64,000 nt of DNA. It comes from Streptomyces griseoruber. Lineage in GTDB: Bacteria; Actinomycetota; Actinomycetes; Streptomycetales; Streptomycetaceae. Below, one piece after another: positions 33,778 through 42,008 of this stretch (positions within the stretch are counted from its first letter, which is position 1; every line of letters begins with the position of its first letter). The notes under the pieces were generated by a model. The model was not told the DNA's origin and made no database searches. It was given only the letters and a program-made list of their open reading frames with translations. The DNA lies in assembly GCF_001514205.1 (NCBI RefSeq), contig NZ_KQ948773.1, positions 196,016 through 260,015 of the forward strand. The letters are read 5' to 3'. The position numbers were made by a program, and so were the translations under genes.

Positions 33778-33876
33778 GTTGAAATGCTGAGCGATGTTCA
33801 ACTCCTGGTGCTCCTGGGGTAGTTGATGCGCCCCTGCGATGTTGTCGAATCGCAGATTCCCTGTGTCGAATGGCAG
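33778..33876. promoter_or_regulatory. Cluster of inverted and direct repeats downstream of dmdR1
   Basis: GTTGAA (33778) and TTCAAC (33797) form a spaced inverted repeat, with a second partner AGTTGAT at 33821. Then GTCGAATCGCAG (33844) and GTCGAATGGCAG (33865) are near-identical direct repeats 21 bp apart, two helical turns. This looks like a promoter or operator for an unknown transcript between dmdR1 and 34259. Confidence 0.4.
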
Positions 33877-33959
33877 CGCGCGGACGGTTCGCGTGCCACG
33901 CTGTCGCGTGAGGCATATGACCTGAGGGGGCGGGGATGATGTGCCGCAGAGCAGTGGAG

Positions 33960-33987
33960 GGCCCCGGTGCCGTTCGGCACCGGGGCC
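33960..33987 (+). terminator. 12-bp hairpin with GTTC loop
   Basis: GGCCCCGGTGCC pairs perfectly with GGCACCGGGGCC around a four-base loop. It lies about 210 bp after dmdR1 and about 100 bp after the repeat cluster, so it may end a short unknown transcript. Confidence 0.7.
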
Positions 33988-34258
33988 TGTCCTCCCCTGT
34001 TTCGACCCGGAGCCCCGAGCTCTCAGGGTCGTTCCCCTCGGACCGTTTTCCCCGAGCGGTCCGCCTCCCGCTGAAGATCTCCCCTCGACAGCGGCGATCA
34101 TTCCTTGAGGGGGGTCACTCGAACGAGGGGTGTTGGTCGCGGAGAGTGCATTTCTCGAAAGGGCATTCGATAGCCTGCAGGTGATCGAGGGCAGAGCGAA
34201 GGCAGCACTAGGGCATCGGCAGCACAGCGGTACGACGGCTAGGGGGGTGCCAGGATCC

Positions 34259-35227
34259 ATGGCGCGACGCATCGACGTGACCGGGGCGGGCGGCGTACGT
34301 CTGGCGGCCTGGGAGTTCGGCGACCCTCCCAAGGCCGATCAGCCCGGGAGCGGGACGGACGCCATGATCCCGGCCCAGTCGACCGGCGGGCGGGACGGCC
34401 ACCACGGCACCGCGCCCGGCACCGGCCTCGGACCCGCTTCCGGTGCCGAGCCCGAGCGCACCTCCGGGGTCCTGTTACTGCACGGCCTGATGGGCCGCGC
34501 CTCGCACTGGGCGTCCACCGCCCGCTGGCTCTCCGAGCGGCACCGCGCGGTCGCCCTCGACCAGCGCGGCCACGGCCAGAGCGAGAAGCCCCCCGAGGCC
34601 GCCTTCACCCGCGAGGCGTACGTCGAGGACGCGGAGGCCGCCCTGGAACAGCTCCGCCTCACCCCGGCCGTCCTCATCGGCCACGCCATGGGAGCGCTCA
34701 CCGCCTGGCAGCTCGCCGCGAAACGCCCCGATTTGGTCCGCGCCGTGATCCTCTGCGACATGCGGGCCTCCGCGCTCGGCTCGGCCTCGCAGCGCGAGTG
34801 GGCCGACTGGTTCACGTCCTGGCCCCTGCCCTTCGCCACCCTCGCCGACGTCCGCAAGTGGTTCGGCGAGGACGACCCCTGGGTGGAGCGCCCCAACCCC
34901 TCCCGCGGCGAGTTCTACGCCGAGGTGATGCAGGAGTCCCCCGACGGCTGGCGCCCCGTCTTCGCACCCGAGCAGATGCTCAAGTCCCGCGAGACCTGGG
35001 TCTACGACGCCCACTGGGAGGAGCTGACCCAGGTCCAGTGCCCCGCGCTGGTCGTGCGCGGCCTCGACGGCGAGCTGGGCCGGGCCGAGGCCCAGGAGAT
35101 GGTCCGGGTGCTCCCCCGCGGCGAGTACGCGGAGGTCGCCGACGCCGGCCACCTCGTCCACTACGACCAGCCCGAGGCCTGGCGGACGGCGATCGAACCG
35201 TTCCTGGACGGCGTACTGGCGCCCTAG
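34259..35227 (+). CDS. Alpha/beta-hydrolase-fold protein lacking the nucleophile serine
   Basis: 322 residues. The fold is complete: LLLHGLMGRASHW (oxyanion loop), VALDQRGHGQSEKP, the nucleophile elbow, DAGHLVHYDQPEAW (His) and VRGLDGELG (Asp region). The elbow reads IGHAMGA, with Ala143 (GCC) where hydrolases have Ser, Cys or Asp. It is therefore either a non-hydrolytic member or a pseudo-enzyme. A 60-residue Gly/Pro-rich insert (about 25-75) follows the first strand. ATG 34259 has AGGGGGG upstream. Confidence 0.8.
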   Translation: MARRIDVTGAGGVRLAAWEFGDPPKADQPGSGTDAMIPAQSTGGRDGHHGTAPGTGLGPASGAEPERTSGVLLLHGLMGRASHWASTARWLSERHRAVALDQRGHGQSEKPPEAAFTREAYVEDAEAALEQLRLTPAVLIGHAMGALTAWQLAAKRPDLVRAVILCDMRASALGSASQREWADWFTSWPLPFATLADVRKWFGEDDPWVERPNPSRGEFYAEVMQESPDGWRPVFAPEQMLKSRETWVYDAHWEELTQVQCPALVVRGLDGELGRAEAQEMVRVLPRGEYAEVADAGHLVHYDQPEAWRTAIEPFLDGVLAP

Positions 35228-35253
35228 GCCGGACCTGGGCCCCGTCCGGCGGC

Positions 35254-36843
35254 TCAGCCCTTGCTCACCGCCGCCAGGATCTCCGGCAGGCGGGCCGCCA
35301 CCTGCGGCGCCGCCAGCCGCAGGCCCAGCAGGGTGATCGCCGTCCCGTACACCGCGCCGACCGGCAGCAGCACCCAGCTCCACAGCTCACCGTCCACGGT
35401 GACGTTCAGCCAGATCGTCACCGCGATGACCGGGGCGCACAGCAGGGCGGCCGCGACCATCCCGCCGAAGATGGAGATCCAGGCCAGCCCCGTCTGCCCG
35501 GGGGCCACGTTCTTGTAGCCCTCCTGCGGGATCGAGTAGGGGAAGCGGGCCGACGTCCAGGCGCCGGTCGTCAGCATCGCGCCCAGCAGTGCCAGCGACA
35601 GCCCCAGCACCTCCGGGAGTCTCGGCCAGTCCCCGAGGAGCGCCGTCGTCACCACGGTCACCAGCGTCGCGTACGGCAGGGTGATCACCAGCAGCGCGAG
35701 GGCACGCGCGCGGAGTTCGACGTAGGCGTCCCGGGGCGAGGAGATCGTCAGCGCGACCATCCAGAACGCCGAGGTGTCCTGTCCGAACTGGTTGTACATC
35801 TGGATGCCGAGCATCCCGGCGGCGAAGCAGGCGAAGTAGATCGAGCCGGTGCCCTGCACCGCGTTGAACACGGGCACGATCAGCCCGATCGCGAGCGACG
35901 TCACCCAGGCCGCCTTCGTCTTGGGATCCCGCCACACATAGCGCAGGCTGCGCTCCATGACGGTGCCGGTACGGCCGTCCGGCAGCAGCCGCGCCCACCC
36001 GGCACCGCCGCGCCGGTCCCGCGCGTCCTCCTCGGCGGCCCCCAGTGTCGAACCGTCCGGCGCGGTCATCAGCCGGTCCAGACTCCGCGCCCACACCGCC
36101 ACGAGCCCCGCCAGAGCCGCCGCGGCGACCGCCAACTGTCCCGCGGCGAGGCCGTACGCCCCCTCGCTCACCGAGTCCACCGCACCCACCGCGGAGGCCG
36201 GCGGCAGCCATCGCACCACCTCGGCCGCGGGATCGAGCTGCCCGAGTCCGGCCGTGCCCAGCCGCTGCGCCGCGAAGTTGACGACCTGCGCGCCCACCGC
36301 GATCACCAGCCCGCTCAGCACCGCCAGATCCCGCCCCCGGCGACTGGTCAGCAGCCGGACGTTGGCGGCGGCGACGGCCCGCGCGAGCGCCACGCACACC
36401 AGCAGCGCCAGGACGACGGCGACGACCGAGACGACGTACGCGGCGGCCCCGTGCGCCACCGCGACCACCGAACCCACCAGCATCAGCGCGGTGAACAGCG
36501 GCCCGATCCCCACCAACGAGGCCGCCAGCAGCGCCCGGACCAGCGGCCGGGGCCGCAGCGGCAGCATCACCAGCCGCGTCGGATCCAGCGTCTCGTCCCC
36601 GCCGGGAAAGAACAGCGGCATCACCGCCCACCCCAGCCCCAGCACCCCCACCAGCAGCACCACGAGCGCATCGGCGTGCGCATGCCCCCGCAGCGCGATC
36701 AGCCCGAGCAGTTGCAGCACCGCGAACACCAGCACGACCACGGCGGACGCCACATACGCGGCCCGCCGCCCACCGGACTGCCTGAGCCCGTTGCGCAACA
36801 GCGACAGCTTCAGCCGTACGACGGTGGAGGTCAGCGCGGTCAC
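35254..36843 (-). CDS. ABC transporter permease, about 529 residues
   Basis: Polytopic membrane protein with 10-12 hydrophobic segments, in two halves separated by a charged loop (about 265-300). GTG 36843 overlaps the stop of the ATPase gene by four bases, so the two are translated together. The family resembles ABC-2-like exporters of unknown substrate. Confidence 0.85.
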   Translation of the reverse strand: MTALTSTVVRLKLSLLRNGLRQSGGRRAAYVASAVVVLVFAVLQLLGLIALRGHAHADALVVLLVGVLGLGWAVMPLFFPGGDETLDPTRLVMLPLRPRPLVRALLAASLVGIGPLFTALMLVGSVVAVAHGAAAYVVSVVAVVLALLVCVALARAVAAANVRLLTSRRGRDLAVLSGLVIAVGAQVVNFAAQRLGTAGLGQLDPAAEVVRWLPPASAVGAVDSVSEGAYGLAAGQLAVAAAALAGLVAVWARSLDRLMTAPDGSTLGAAEEDARDRRGGAGWARLLPDGRTGTVMERSLRYVWRDPKTKAAWVTSLAIGLIVPVFNAVQGTGSIYFACFAAGMLGIQMYNQFGQDTSAFWMVALTISSPRDAYVELRARALALLVITLPYATLVTVVTTALLGDWPRLPEVLGLSLALLGAMLTTGAWTSARFPYSIPQEGYKNVAPGQTGLAWISIFGGMVAAALLCAPVIAVTIWLNVTVDGELWSWVLLPVGAVYGTAITLLGLRLAAPQVAARLPEILAAVSKG

Positions 36844-37613
36844 CGGGCCGCCCCGCCGCCCAGCCAGTCGAGATCCGCCCCGCCGTCCCGCCCCTCGGCG
36901 CCGACCAGTTCCAGGAACGCCCGTTGCAACGAGGGAGCCGCCCCGCGGACCTCCTCCAGCGTCCCGTGCGCCCGGATCCGCCCCGCCGCCATCACCGCCA
37001 CCCAGTCGCACAGGGACTCGACGAGTTCCATCACGTGCGAGGAGAAGACGACGGTGGCCCCGGAGGCGGTGTACCGCTCCAGCACCCCGCGGATGGTCTG
37101 CGCGGACACCGGGTCGACCCCCTCGAACGGCTCGTCGAGGAAGAGCACTTCGGGATTGTGCAGCAGCGCCGTCGCGAGTCCGATCTTCTTGCGCATGCCC
37201 GTCGAGTAGTCGACGACCAGCTTGTGCTGGGCCCCCGCGAGATCGAGGACGTCGAGCAACTGCGTGGCCCGCCGGTCGACTTCGGCACCGGGCAGCCCGC
37301 GCAGCCGTCCGCTGTATCCGAGCAGTTCGCGCCCCGACAGCCGCTCGAACAGGCGCAGCCCCTCCGGCAGCACCCCGATCCGCGCCTTCACCGCCACGGG
37401 ATCCCGCCACACGTCCCGCCCGACCACCTCGACGGACCCCTGATCGGGCCGCAACAGCCCGGTCACCATGGAGAGCGTGGTCGTCTTGCCGGCCCCGTTC
37501 GGCCCGACGAGCCCGATGAACTTCCCCGCAGGCAGATCGAGATCGATCCCGGCAACCGCGACCTGCTGCCCGAACCGCTTCCAGAGATCACGCACACGCA
37601 CGGCCGACGTCAT
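36840..37613 (-). CDS. ABC transporter ATP-binding protein
   Basis: 257 residues. Walker A GPNGAGKTT, Q-loop region IGVLPEGLRLFE, signature YSTGMRKK (a divergent LSGGQ, common in ABC-2 type ATPases), Walker B VLFLDEPFEGVDP, and H-loop SSHVMEL. It energises the following permease. The operon is divergent from no neighbour; its promoter lies in 37614-37741. Confidence 0.93.
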   Translation of the reverse strand: MTSAVRVRDLWKRFGQQVAVAGIDLDLPAGKFIGLVGPNGAGKTTTLSMVTGLLRPDQGSVEVVGRDVWRDPVAVKARIGVLPEGLRLFERLSGRELLGYSGRLRGLPGAEVDRRATQLLDVLDLAGAQHKLVVDYSTGMRKKIGLATALLHNPEVLFLDEPFEGVDPVSAQTIRGVLERYTASGATVVFSSHVMELVESLCDWVAVMAAGRIRAHGTLEEVRGAAPSLQRAFLELVGAEGRDGGADLDWLGGGAAR

Positions 37614-37645
37614 ACCTGAACCCTACGGTCAGGCGAGGTGCTTTT

Positions 37646-37713
37646 CAGGGGCGCGGGGATGTGCCCCATATGCGGCTCCGCCGCGGGGCGCGATCAACCA
37701 TGACGCACCCGCA
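37646..37713. repeat. Dispersed Streptomyces intergenic repeat, copy 2 (variant)
   Basis: CAGGGGCGCGGGGATGTGCC and following bases, with GACGCACCCGCAC at the end, are a variant of the element at 20554. It contains an internal GC hairpin (GCGGCTCCGCCGC) and lies between a prim-pol gene and the ABC operon. Confidence 0.65.
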
Positions 37714-37741
37714 CCTGCACCCGGCAACGGCGAACAGCCGG

Positions 37742-38395
37742 TCAGCGATCCCGCCCGCACGCATAGGCGAGCGGCGAGATCAACTCCTCGGCGTCCGGCA
37801 GCCACCGGTTCGCGGCGGTCGGCCGGCAGGCCCACTGCACGGCCCCCCGGGACCCGAACCGCGTGGGCGGCGCGGCCACATACGTCCCCTCGCCCAACGT
37901 CACGAGGTCCAGCGACCCGAGAGACCAGCCCAGCTTGCGCACCAGGTCCGGCACCTTCGCGGACGCCCCCGGCAGCACGAAGAACTGCATCCGGCGGTCC
38001 GGCGTCAACGTCACCGGCCCCAGCGTCAGTTCCATCCGCTCCATCCGCGCCAGCGCGAGGAACCCGGCCGTCTCCGGCACGGAGATCGCGTCGAACGTAC
38101 GCCCGGTGGGCAGCAGGATCGAGGCGGTCGGCTGCTTCTGCCACATCCGGCGCGCGACGGTCGCGCTGCCCGTCGCCTGCGTCACCCAGTCCGGTCGCGA
38201 GGGATGCGCCCCCGGTGCCGCGCACGCCGTGTCGCCGCAGGAGCAGCGCTGCACACCGTCGACGGCTTCCAGCCAGGTGCCGGGGAAGACGTCCCAATGG
38301 CGTTCCTCGGCGTAGCGAACAGCGGTCTCGAGCAGCGATTCCCCGCGCTGCTTCGGGATTTGAGTGGCGTCGGCGCCCGCGATGGTCTCTTCCAC
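37742..38395 (-). CDS. Bifunctional DNA primase/polymerase-domain (prim-pol) protein
   Basis: 217 residues from GTG 38395; a GTG at 38419 would add eight. The Cys/His motif CSCGDTACAAPGAH resembles the zinc region of prim-pol (PF09250-like) proteins, and the rest fits an N-terminal prim-pol domain without helicase. A TAGAGT hexamer ten bases before GTG 38395 suggests an almost leaderless transcript. Streptomyces often carry this gene beside a TPR regulator; the function is unknown. Confidence 0.75.
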   Translation of the reverse strand: MEETIAGADATQIPKQRGESLLETAVRYAEERHWDVFPGTWLEAVDGVQRCSCGDTACAAPGAHPSRPDWVTQATGSATVARRMWQKQPTASILLPTGRTFDAISVPETAGFLALARMERMELTLGPVTLTPDRRMQFFVLPGASAKVPDLVRKLGWSLGSLDLVTLGEGTYVAAPPTRFGSRGAVQWACRPTAANRWLPDAEELISPLAYACGRDR

Positions 38396-38673
38396 GATGA
38401 GCACAACTCTAGCGGTCACCGGGGGTTACGCACGCCACTGTGCGCGGGGGAGGAGCACCGATTTTGCGTCCGGGGCGCATGGGTGCATCCCGGGGGGCGC
38501 GTGGAAGGAACGGGCGCGGGAGCGGGTAGTCACCGATGGGGGGCGGGGCTTCCGCCGATATCCCGGCAATTCTCGTGCAATCAGCACATGCCTCGCATTT
38601 TCGCTGTTTCCATGGGGCATTGATCTTCTCGGCCGGAACTTTTCGGTGCGGAACTCCACAGGGGGTAGTGCCA

Positions 38674-40059
38674 ATGGCCGCAAGGCCTCTCGTCGCGCGG
38701 CAGCCGAACGAACGGCTGCAGGCGCTCATCCAGGAGGCGGGGTGCTCGAACGCCGGGCTCGCCCGCCGGGTCAACATGTGCGGCGCCGAGCACGGTCTCG
38801 ACCTGCGCTACGACAAGACGTCCGTGGCCCGCTGGCTGCGCGGACAGCAGCCGCGCGGGCGCGCCCCGGCGATCATCGCCGAGGCCCTGGGCCGCAAGCT
38901 CGGCCGTACGGTCACGATCGACGAGATCGGCATGGCCAACGGCAAGAACCTCGCCTCGGGCGTGGGTCTCCAGTTCTCGCCGACGGTGCTGGGGGCCATC
39001 GAGCAGGTCTGCGAGCTGTGGCGCAGCGACGTGGGCCGGCGCGACTTCCTCTCCGGTTCGTCCGTCGCCGCCTCGGCGCTGGTCGAGCCCAGCCGCGACT
39101 GGCTGATCTCGTCGCCCGACGCCCAGGTGGCGCGGTCGGCGGGACCGCGGGTGGGCCTGTCCGACGTGGCGGCCGTGAAGGCGATGACCCAGGCCCTCGT
39201 CGACCTGGACCACCAGTACGGCAGCGGGCATGTCCGCCCGGTGGTCGTGCACTACCTCAACAGCGTCGTCTCCGGGCTGCTGGCCGGCTCCTACCGGGAG
39301 GCGGTGGGCCGTGAACTCTTCGCCGCGGTGGCCCGGTTGACGGAACTCGCCGGGTACATGGCCGTCGACACCGGCCAACCGGGCCTGGCCCAGCGGTACT
39401 ACATCCAGTCCCTGCGGCTCGCGCAGGCGGCGGACGACCGCGGCTACGGCGGGTACGTCCTCGCCGCGTCCATGAGCCATCTCGCCGCCCAGCTCGGAAA
39501 CCCGCGCGAGATCGCCCAGTTGGCGCGCGCGGCCCAGGAGGGGGCGCGCGGGCGGGTCACCGCGCGCGCGGAGTCGATGTTCCACGCGGCGGAGGCCCGG
39601 GGGCACGCGCTGCTGGGCGACATCCGGTCCGCCCAGCTCTCCTCGGGGCGGGCGGTGTCGGCGCTGGAGGCGGCGGATCCGTCCGCGGGCGACGACCCGG
39701 CCTGGATCGCGCACTTCGACGAGGCCTATCTGGCCGACGAGTTGGCCCACTGCCACCGCGACCTGGGCCAGCCGGAGGCGGCGGCGCGGTGCGCCGAGCA
39801 GTCGCTGGCCGGGCATCCGGAGAACCGGGCCCGCCGCCGGGCCATCGGGTACGTCCTCCTCGCCACCGCGCAGGTGCAGCAGCGCGAGGTCGAGCAGGCG
39901 TGCAGCACCGGCCTGAAGGCGGTGGAGCTCCTGGAGACCCTGCGCTCCAACCGGGGCGCGGAGTATCTGGAGGACCTCCAGCAGCGGCTGGAGCCGTACC
40001 GGGAGGAGCCGGTGGTAAGGGAGTTCGGGGCCCGCCTGGAGCTCCAGGCCGCGGCGTGA
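38674..40059 (+). CDS. NsdA/NsdB-like HTH and tetratricopeptide regulator
   Basis: 461 residues from ATG 38674. An N-terminal helix-turn-helix-like segment (LQALIQEAGCSNAGLARRVN, TSVARWLRGQQPRG) is followed by helical TPR-type repeats (LAQRYYIQSLRLAQAADDRG, CAEQSLAGHPENRARRRAIGY). NsdA proteins repress differentiation and antibiotic production in S. coelicolor. It is divergent from the prim-pol gene. The identity with NsdA itself is not claimed. Confidence 0.8.
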   Translation: MAARPLVARQPNERLQALIQEAGCSNAGLARRVNMCGAEHGLDLRYDKTSVARWLRGQQPRGRAPAIIAEALGRKLGRTVTIDEIGMANGKNLASGVGLQFSPTVLGAIEQVCELWRSDVGRRDFLSGSSVAASALVEPSRDWLISSPDAQVARSAGPRVGLSDVAAVKAMTQALVDLDHQYGSGHVRPVVVHYLNSVVSGLLAGSYREAVGRELFAAVARLTELAGYMAVDTGQPGLAQRYYIQSLRLAQAADDRGYGGYVLAASMSHLAAQLGNPREIAQLARAAQEGARGRVTARAESMFHAAEARGHALLGDIRSAQLSSGRAVSALEAADPSAGDDPAWIAHFDEAYLADELAHCHRDLGQPEAAARCAEQSLAGHPENRARRRAIGYVLLATAQVQQREVEQACSTGLKAVELLETLRSNRGAEYLEDLQQRLEPYREEPVVREFGARLELQAAA

Positions 40060-40084
40060 ACGGACGGGGCGCCGTTGCGTGAAC

Positions 40085-40110
40085 GTACGGGAAACGAACA
40101 GGTCCCGTAC
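40085..40110 (+). terminator. Possible terminator after the TPR regulator
   Basis: GTACGGGA and TCCCGTAC form an 8-bp stem with a ten-base loop, 26 bases past the stop. Confidence 0.4.
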
Positions 40111-40260
40111 GGGAAGCGACGGACACAGCGCACGGCGCTCCGGATCTGTTACCGACGTCACTGGGAGGCAGATCACGTCCTGAGCTGCGTGGCACGGGGT
40201 TCCGGGGACCCGGTAGCGTGAGCCGACGATTCCGACAGTCCCCCGTTCGTAGGAGTCCCG

Positions 40261-41991
40261 GTGACGCAGAGTGGACAGGGCGAGGAGCCCTCGGCGCGGC
40301 CCGCGCGCGAAGGCATCGTGCTGCCCTCCGACGGTGGTGAGCCCCTCATTCCGGGGCTGACGGACGCCGGCGGACCGCAGTCGGGCCACCATCCGGGCGG
40401 GCAGACCGGTCCGTACGGGGCTCAGCCGTACGGGCAGCAGCCGCCGGCCGGCGGTCGGACCTGGGGCCAGCCGTGGGGTCCCGAGCAGCAGGCGCCGGCC
40501 GGGCAGGGGGAGCAGGGCTGGCCGCTGCCCGCGGACCAGCAGCCCCAGCAGTGGGGCGCCGCGCAGCCCGACGCGTGGGGCGCGGGCCCGCTCCCGCCCG
40601 AGGGCGTGCCGGGGCAGACGTACGGCCAGAACGCGCCGGCGGCGCCGCAGCCGTCGTACGACCAGAACCCGCAGGGCCCCGCCGCCTACGGCCCGAGCCC
40701 GCAGACCCCGTCCGGCTACGGCCAGGCCCCGCAGGTGTCGGCCGCGCCGCCGACGTACCCCCAGGGCGGGCCCGGGATGCCGATGCCGTCGTTCGCCGAC
40801 GGCGCCGAGGGGGCCACCCAGTACATCCCGCCGGTCCCGGCGGGCCCGGTCGACGACGGCCGTACCCAGCTGCTGCCGCCCGTCCCCGCCGCCGGGCCCG
40901 TCCCCGGTGGCGACGAGGGCGCGACGCAGTACATCCCGCCGGTCCGGCCGGGCGCGCTGCCGCCCGAGAGCCCCGGCGAGTCGACGCACTTCCTGGGCAC
41001 CGGCGGGCACGGCGCGGGCCCGGTGCCGGGCGCCGCGCACTCCGACGCCGAGGCCACGCAGTACATACCGCCCGTGCCCGCCCAGGGGTATCCGGCGGCC
41101 GGCGGCGGCGCGCAGCCGCCCGCCGGGTTCGAGAACCTCTTCCGCGACGGACCGGGCGGCCATGGCGGCCCGGGGGCCGGCGCCCCGGCCGGGGCCACCC
41201 AGCAGCTGCCGCGCATCACCGAGCCGGAGACCCCCGGCTACGGCGGCGGCCCGCAGCGCTACGGCGCGGGGCCCGCGGCGCGCGCCCCCCAGCCCACCTA
41301 TGTGCCGCCCGTACGCTCCGACGACCACGGTGACGAGCGCGGCCGCGGCGGCCGTACCGGCTCGCGGCTCCCGCTGTTCGCGGCGGTCGGTGTCGCGATC
41401 GCCGTCGTCGGCATCGGCGCGGGCGCGCTGCTCGGCGGCGGCGGAGGCGGCGACGACGACAAGGGCGACGGCAGCAAGCCCGTCGCCGCGTCCGCCTCCG
41501 CGGGCGCGTCGTCGGCCTCCTCCGACGACGCGGCCGAGCAGCAGGCGACCGCCCTGGACAAGCTGCTCGCGGACAGCGGCAGCAGCCGGGCCAGCGTGAT
41601 CGCCGCGGTGGCGAACGTGAAGGCGTGCAACAACCTCGACCAGGCCGCCTCGGACCTGCGGGCCGCCGCCGGCCAGCGCAACGAGCTGGTCACGAAGCTG
41701 GCCGCGCTCGACGTCGACGAGCTGCCCGACCACGCCGCGCTGACCGGCGCCCTCACCAAGGCCTGGCAGGCGTCGGCGGCCGCCGACAACCACTACGCGG
41801 ACTGGGCCGACGAGGTCGCCGGCAACCAGCGCAAGGCCTGCAAGAAGGGCGGGGCCCGCACCACGAACGCCACCCAGCAGGGCAACCGGGAGAGCGGCAC
41901 CGCGAGCGCCCAGAAGAACCAGGCCGCCCGGCTGTGGAACGCGATCGCCCAGAAGTACGGTCTGACGCAGCGCCAGCCCACCCAGCTCTGA
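40261..41991 (+). CDS. Membrane-anchored protein with ATQYIPPV repeats
   Basis: 576 residues. A long Pro/Gln/Gly-rich N-terminus (1-360) carries spaced repeats: EGATQYIPPVPAG, RTQLLPPVPA, EGATQYIPPVRPG, STHFLGTG, EATQYIPPVPAQ and GATQQLPRI. A single transmembrane segment (about 371-392) follows, then a Gly/Asp-rich linker and an extracytoplasmic helical domain. Thr-Gln in repeats could be phosphorylated by Ser/Thr kinases and read by FHA domains; that is only a suggestion. GTG 40261 has GTAGGAG upstream. Confidence 0.75.
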   Translation: MTQSGQGEEPSARPAREGIVLPSDGGEPLIPGLTDAGGPQSGHHPGGQTGPYGAQPYGQQPPAGGRTWGQPWGPEQQAPAGQGEQGWPLPADQQPQQWGAAQPDAWGAGPLPPEGVPGQTYGQNAPAAPQPSYDQNPQGPAAYGPSPQTPSGYGQAPQVSAAPPTYPQGGPGMPMPSFADGAEGATQYIPPVPAGPVDDGRTQLLPPVPAAGPVPGGDEGATQYIPPVRPGALPPESPGESTHFLGTGGHGAGPVPGAAHSDAEATQYIPPVPAQGYPAAGGGAQPPAGFENLFRDGPGGHGGPGAGAPAGATQQLPRITEPETPGYGGGPQRYGAGPAARAPQPTYVPPVRSDDHGDERGRGGRTGSRLPLFAAVGVAIAVVGIGAGALLGGGGGGDDDKGDGSKPVAASASAGASSASSDDAAEQQATALDKLLADSGSSRASVIAAVANVKACNNLDQAASDLRAAAGQRNELVTKLAALDVDELPDHAALTGALTKAWQASAAADNHYADWADEVAGNQRKACKKGGARTTNATQQGNRESGTASAQKNQAARLWNAIAQKYGLTQRQPTQL

Positions 41992-42008
41992 GCCGAGCCG
42001 GGCGGACC

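Larger units (their letters stand above)
33750..34258. other. 509-bp gap without a convincing gene
   Basis: Holds the repeat cluster, the hairpin at 33960 and an AT-richer promoter-like stretch before 34259 (CATTCGATAGCCT near 34163-34175). An 82-codon frame (33936-34184) has no family resemblance and is not called. A small RNA between 33876 and 33987 is possible. Confidence 0.4.

Noticed and set aside
34688..34701. TGGGAGCGCTCACC as a second CebR site
   Set aside because: It departs from the palindrome in the right half and lies inside a coding sequence.
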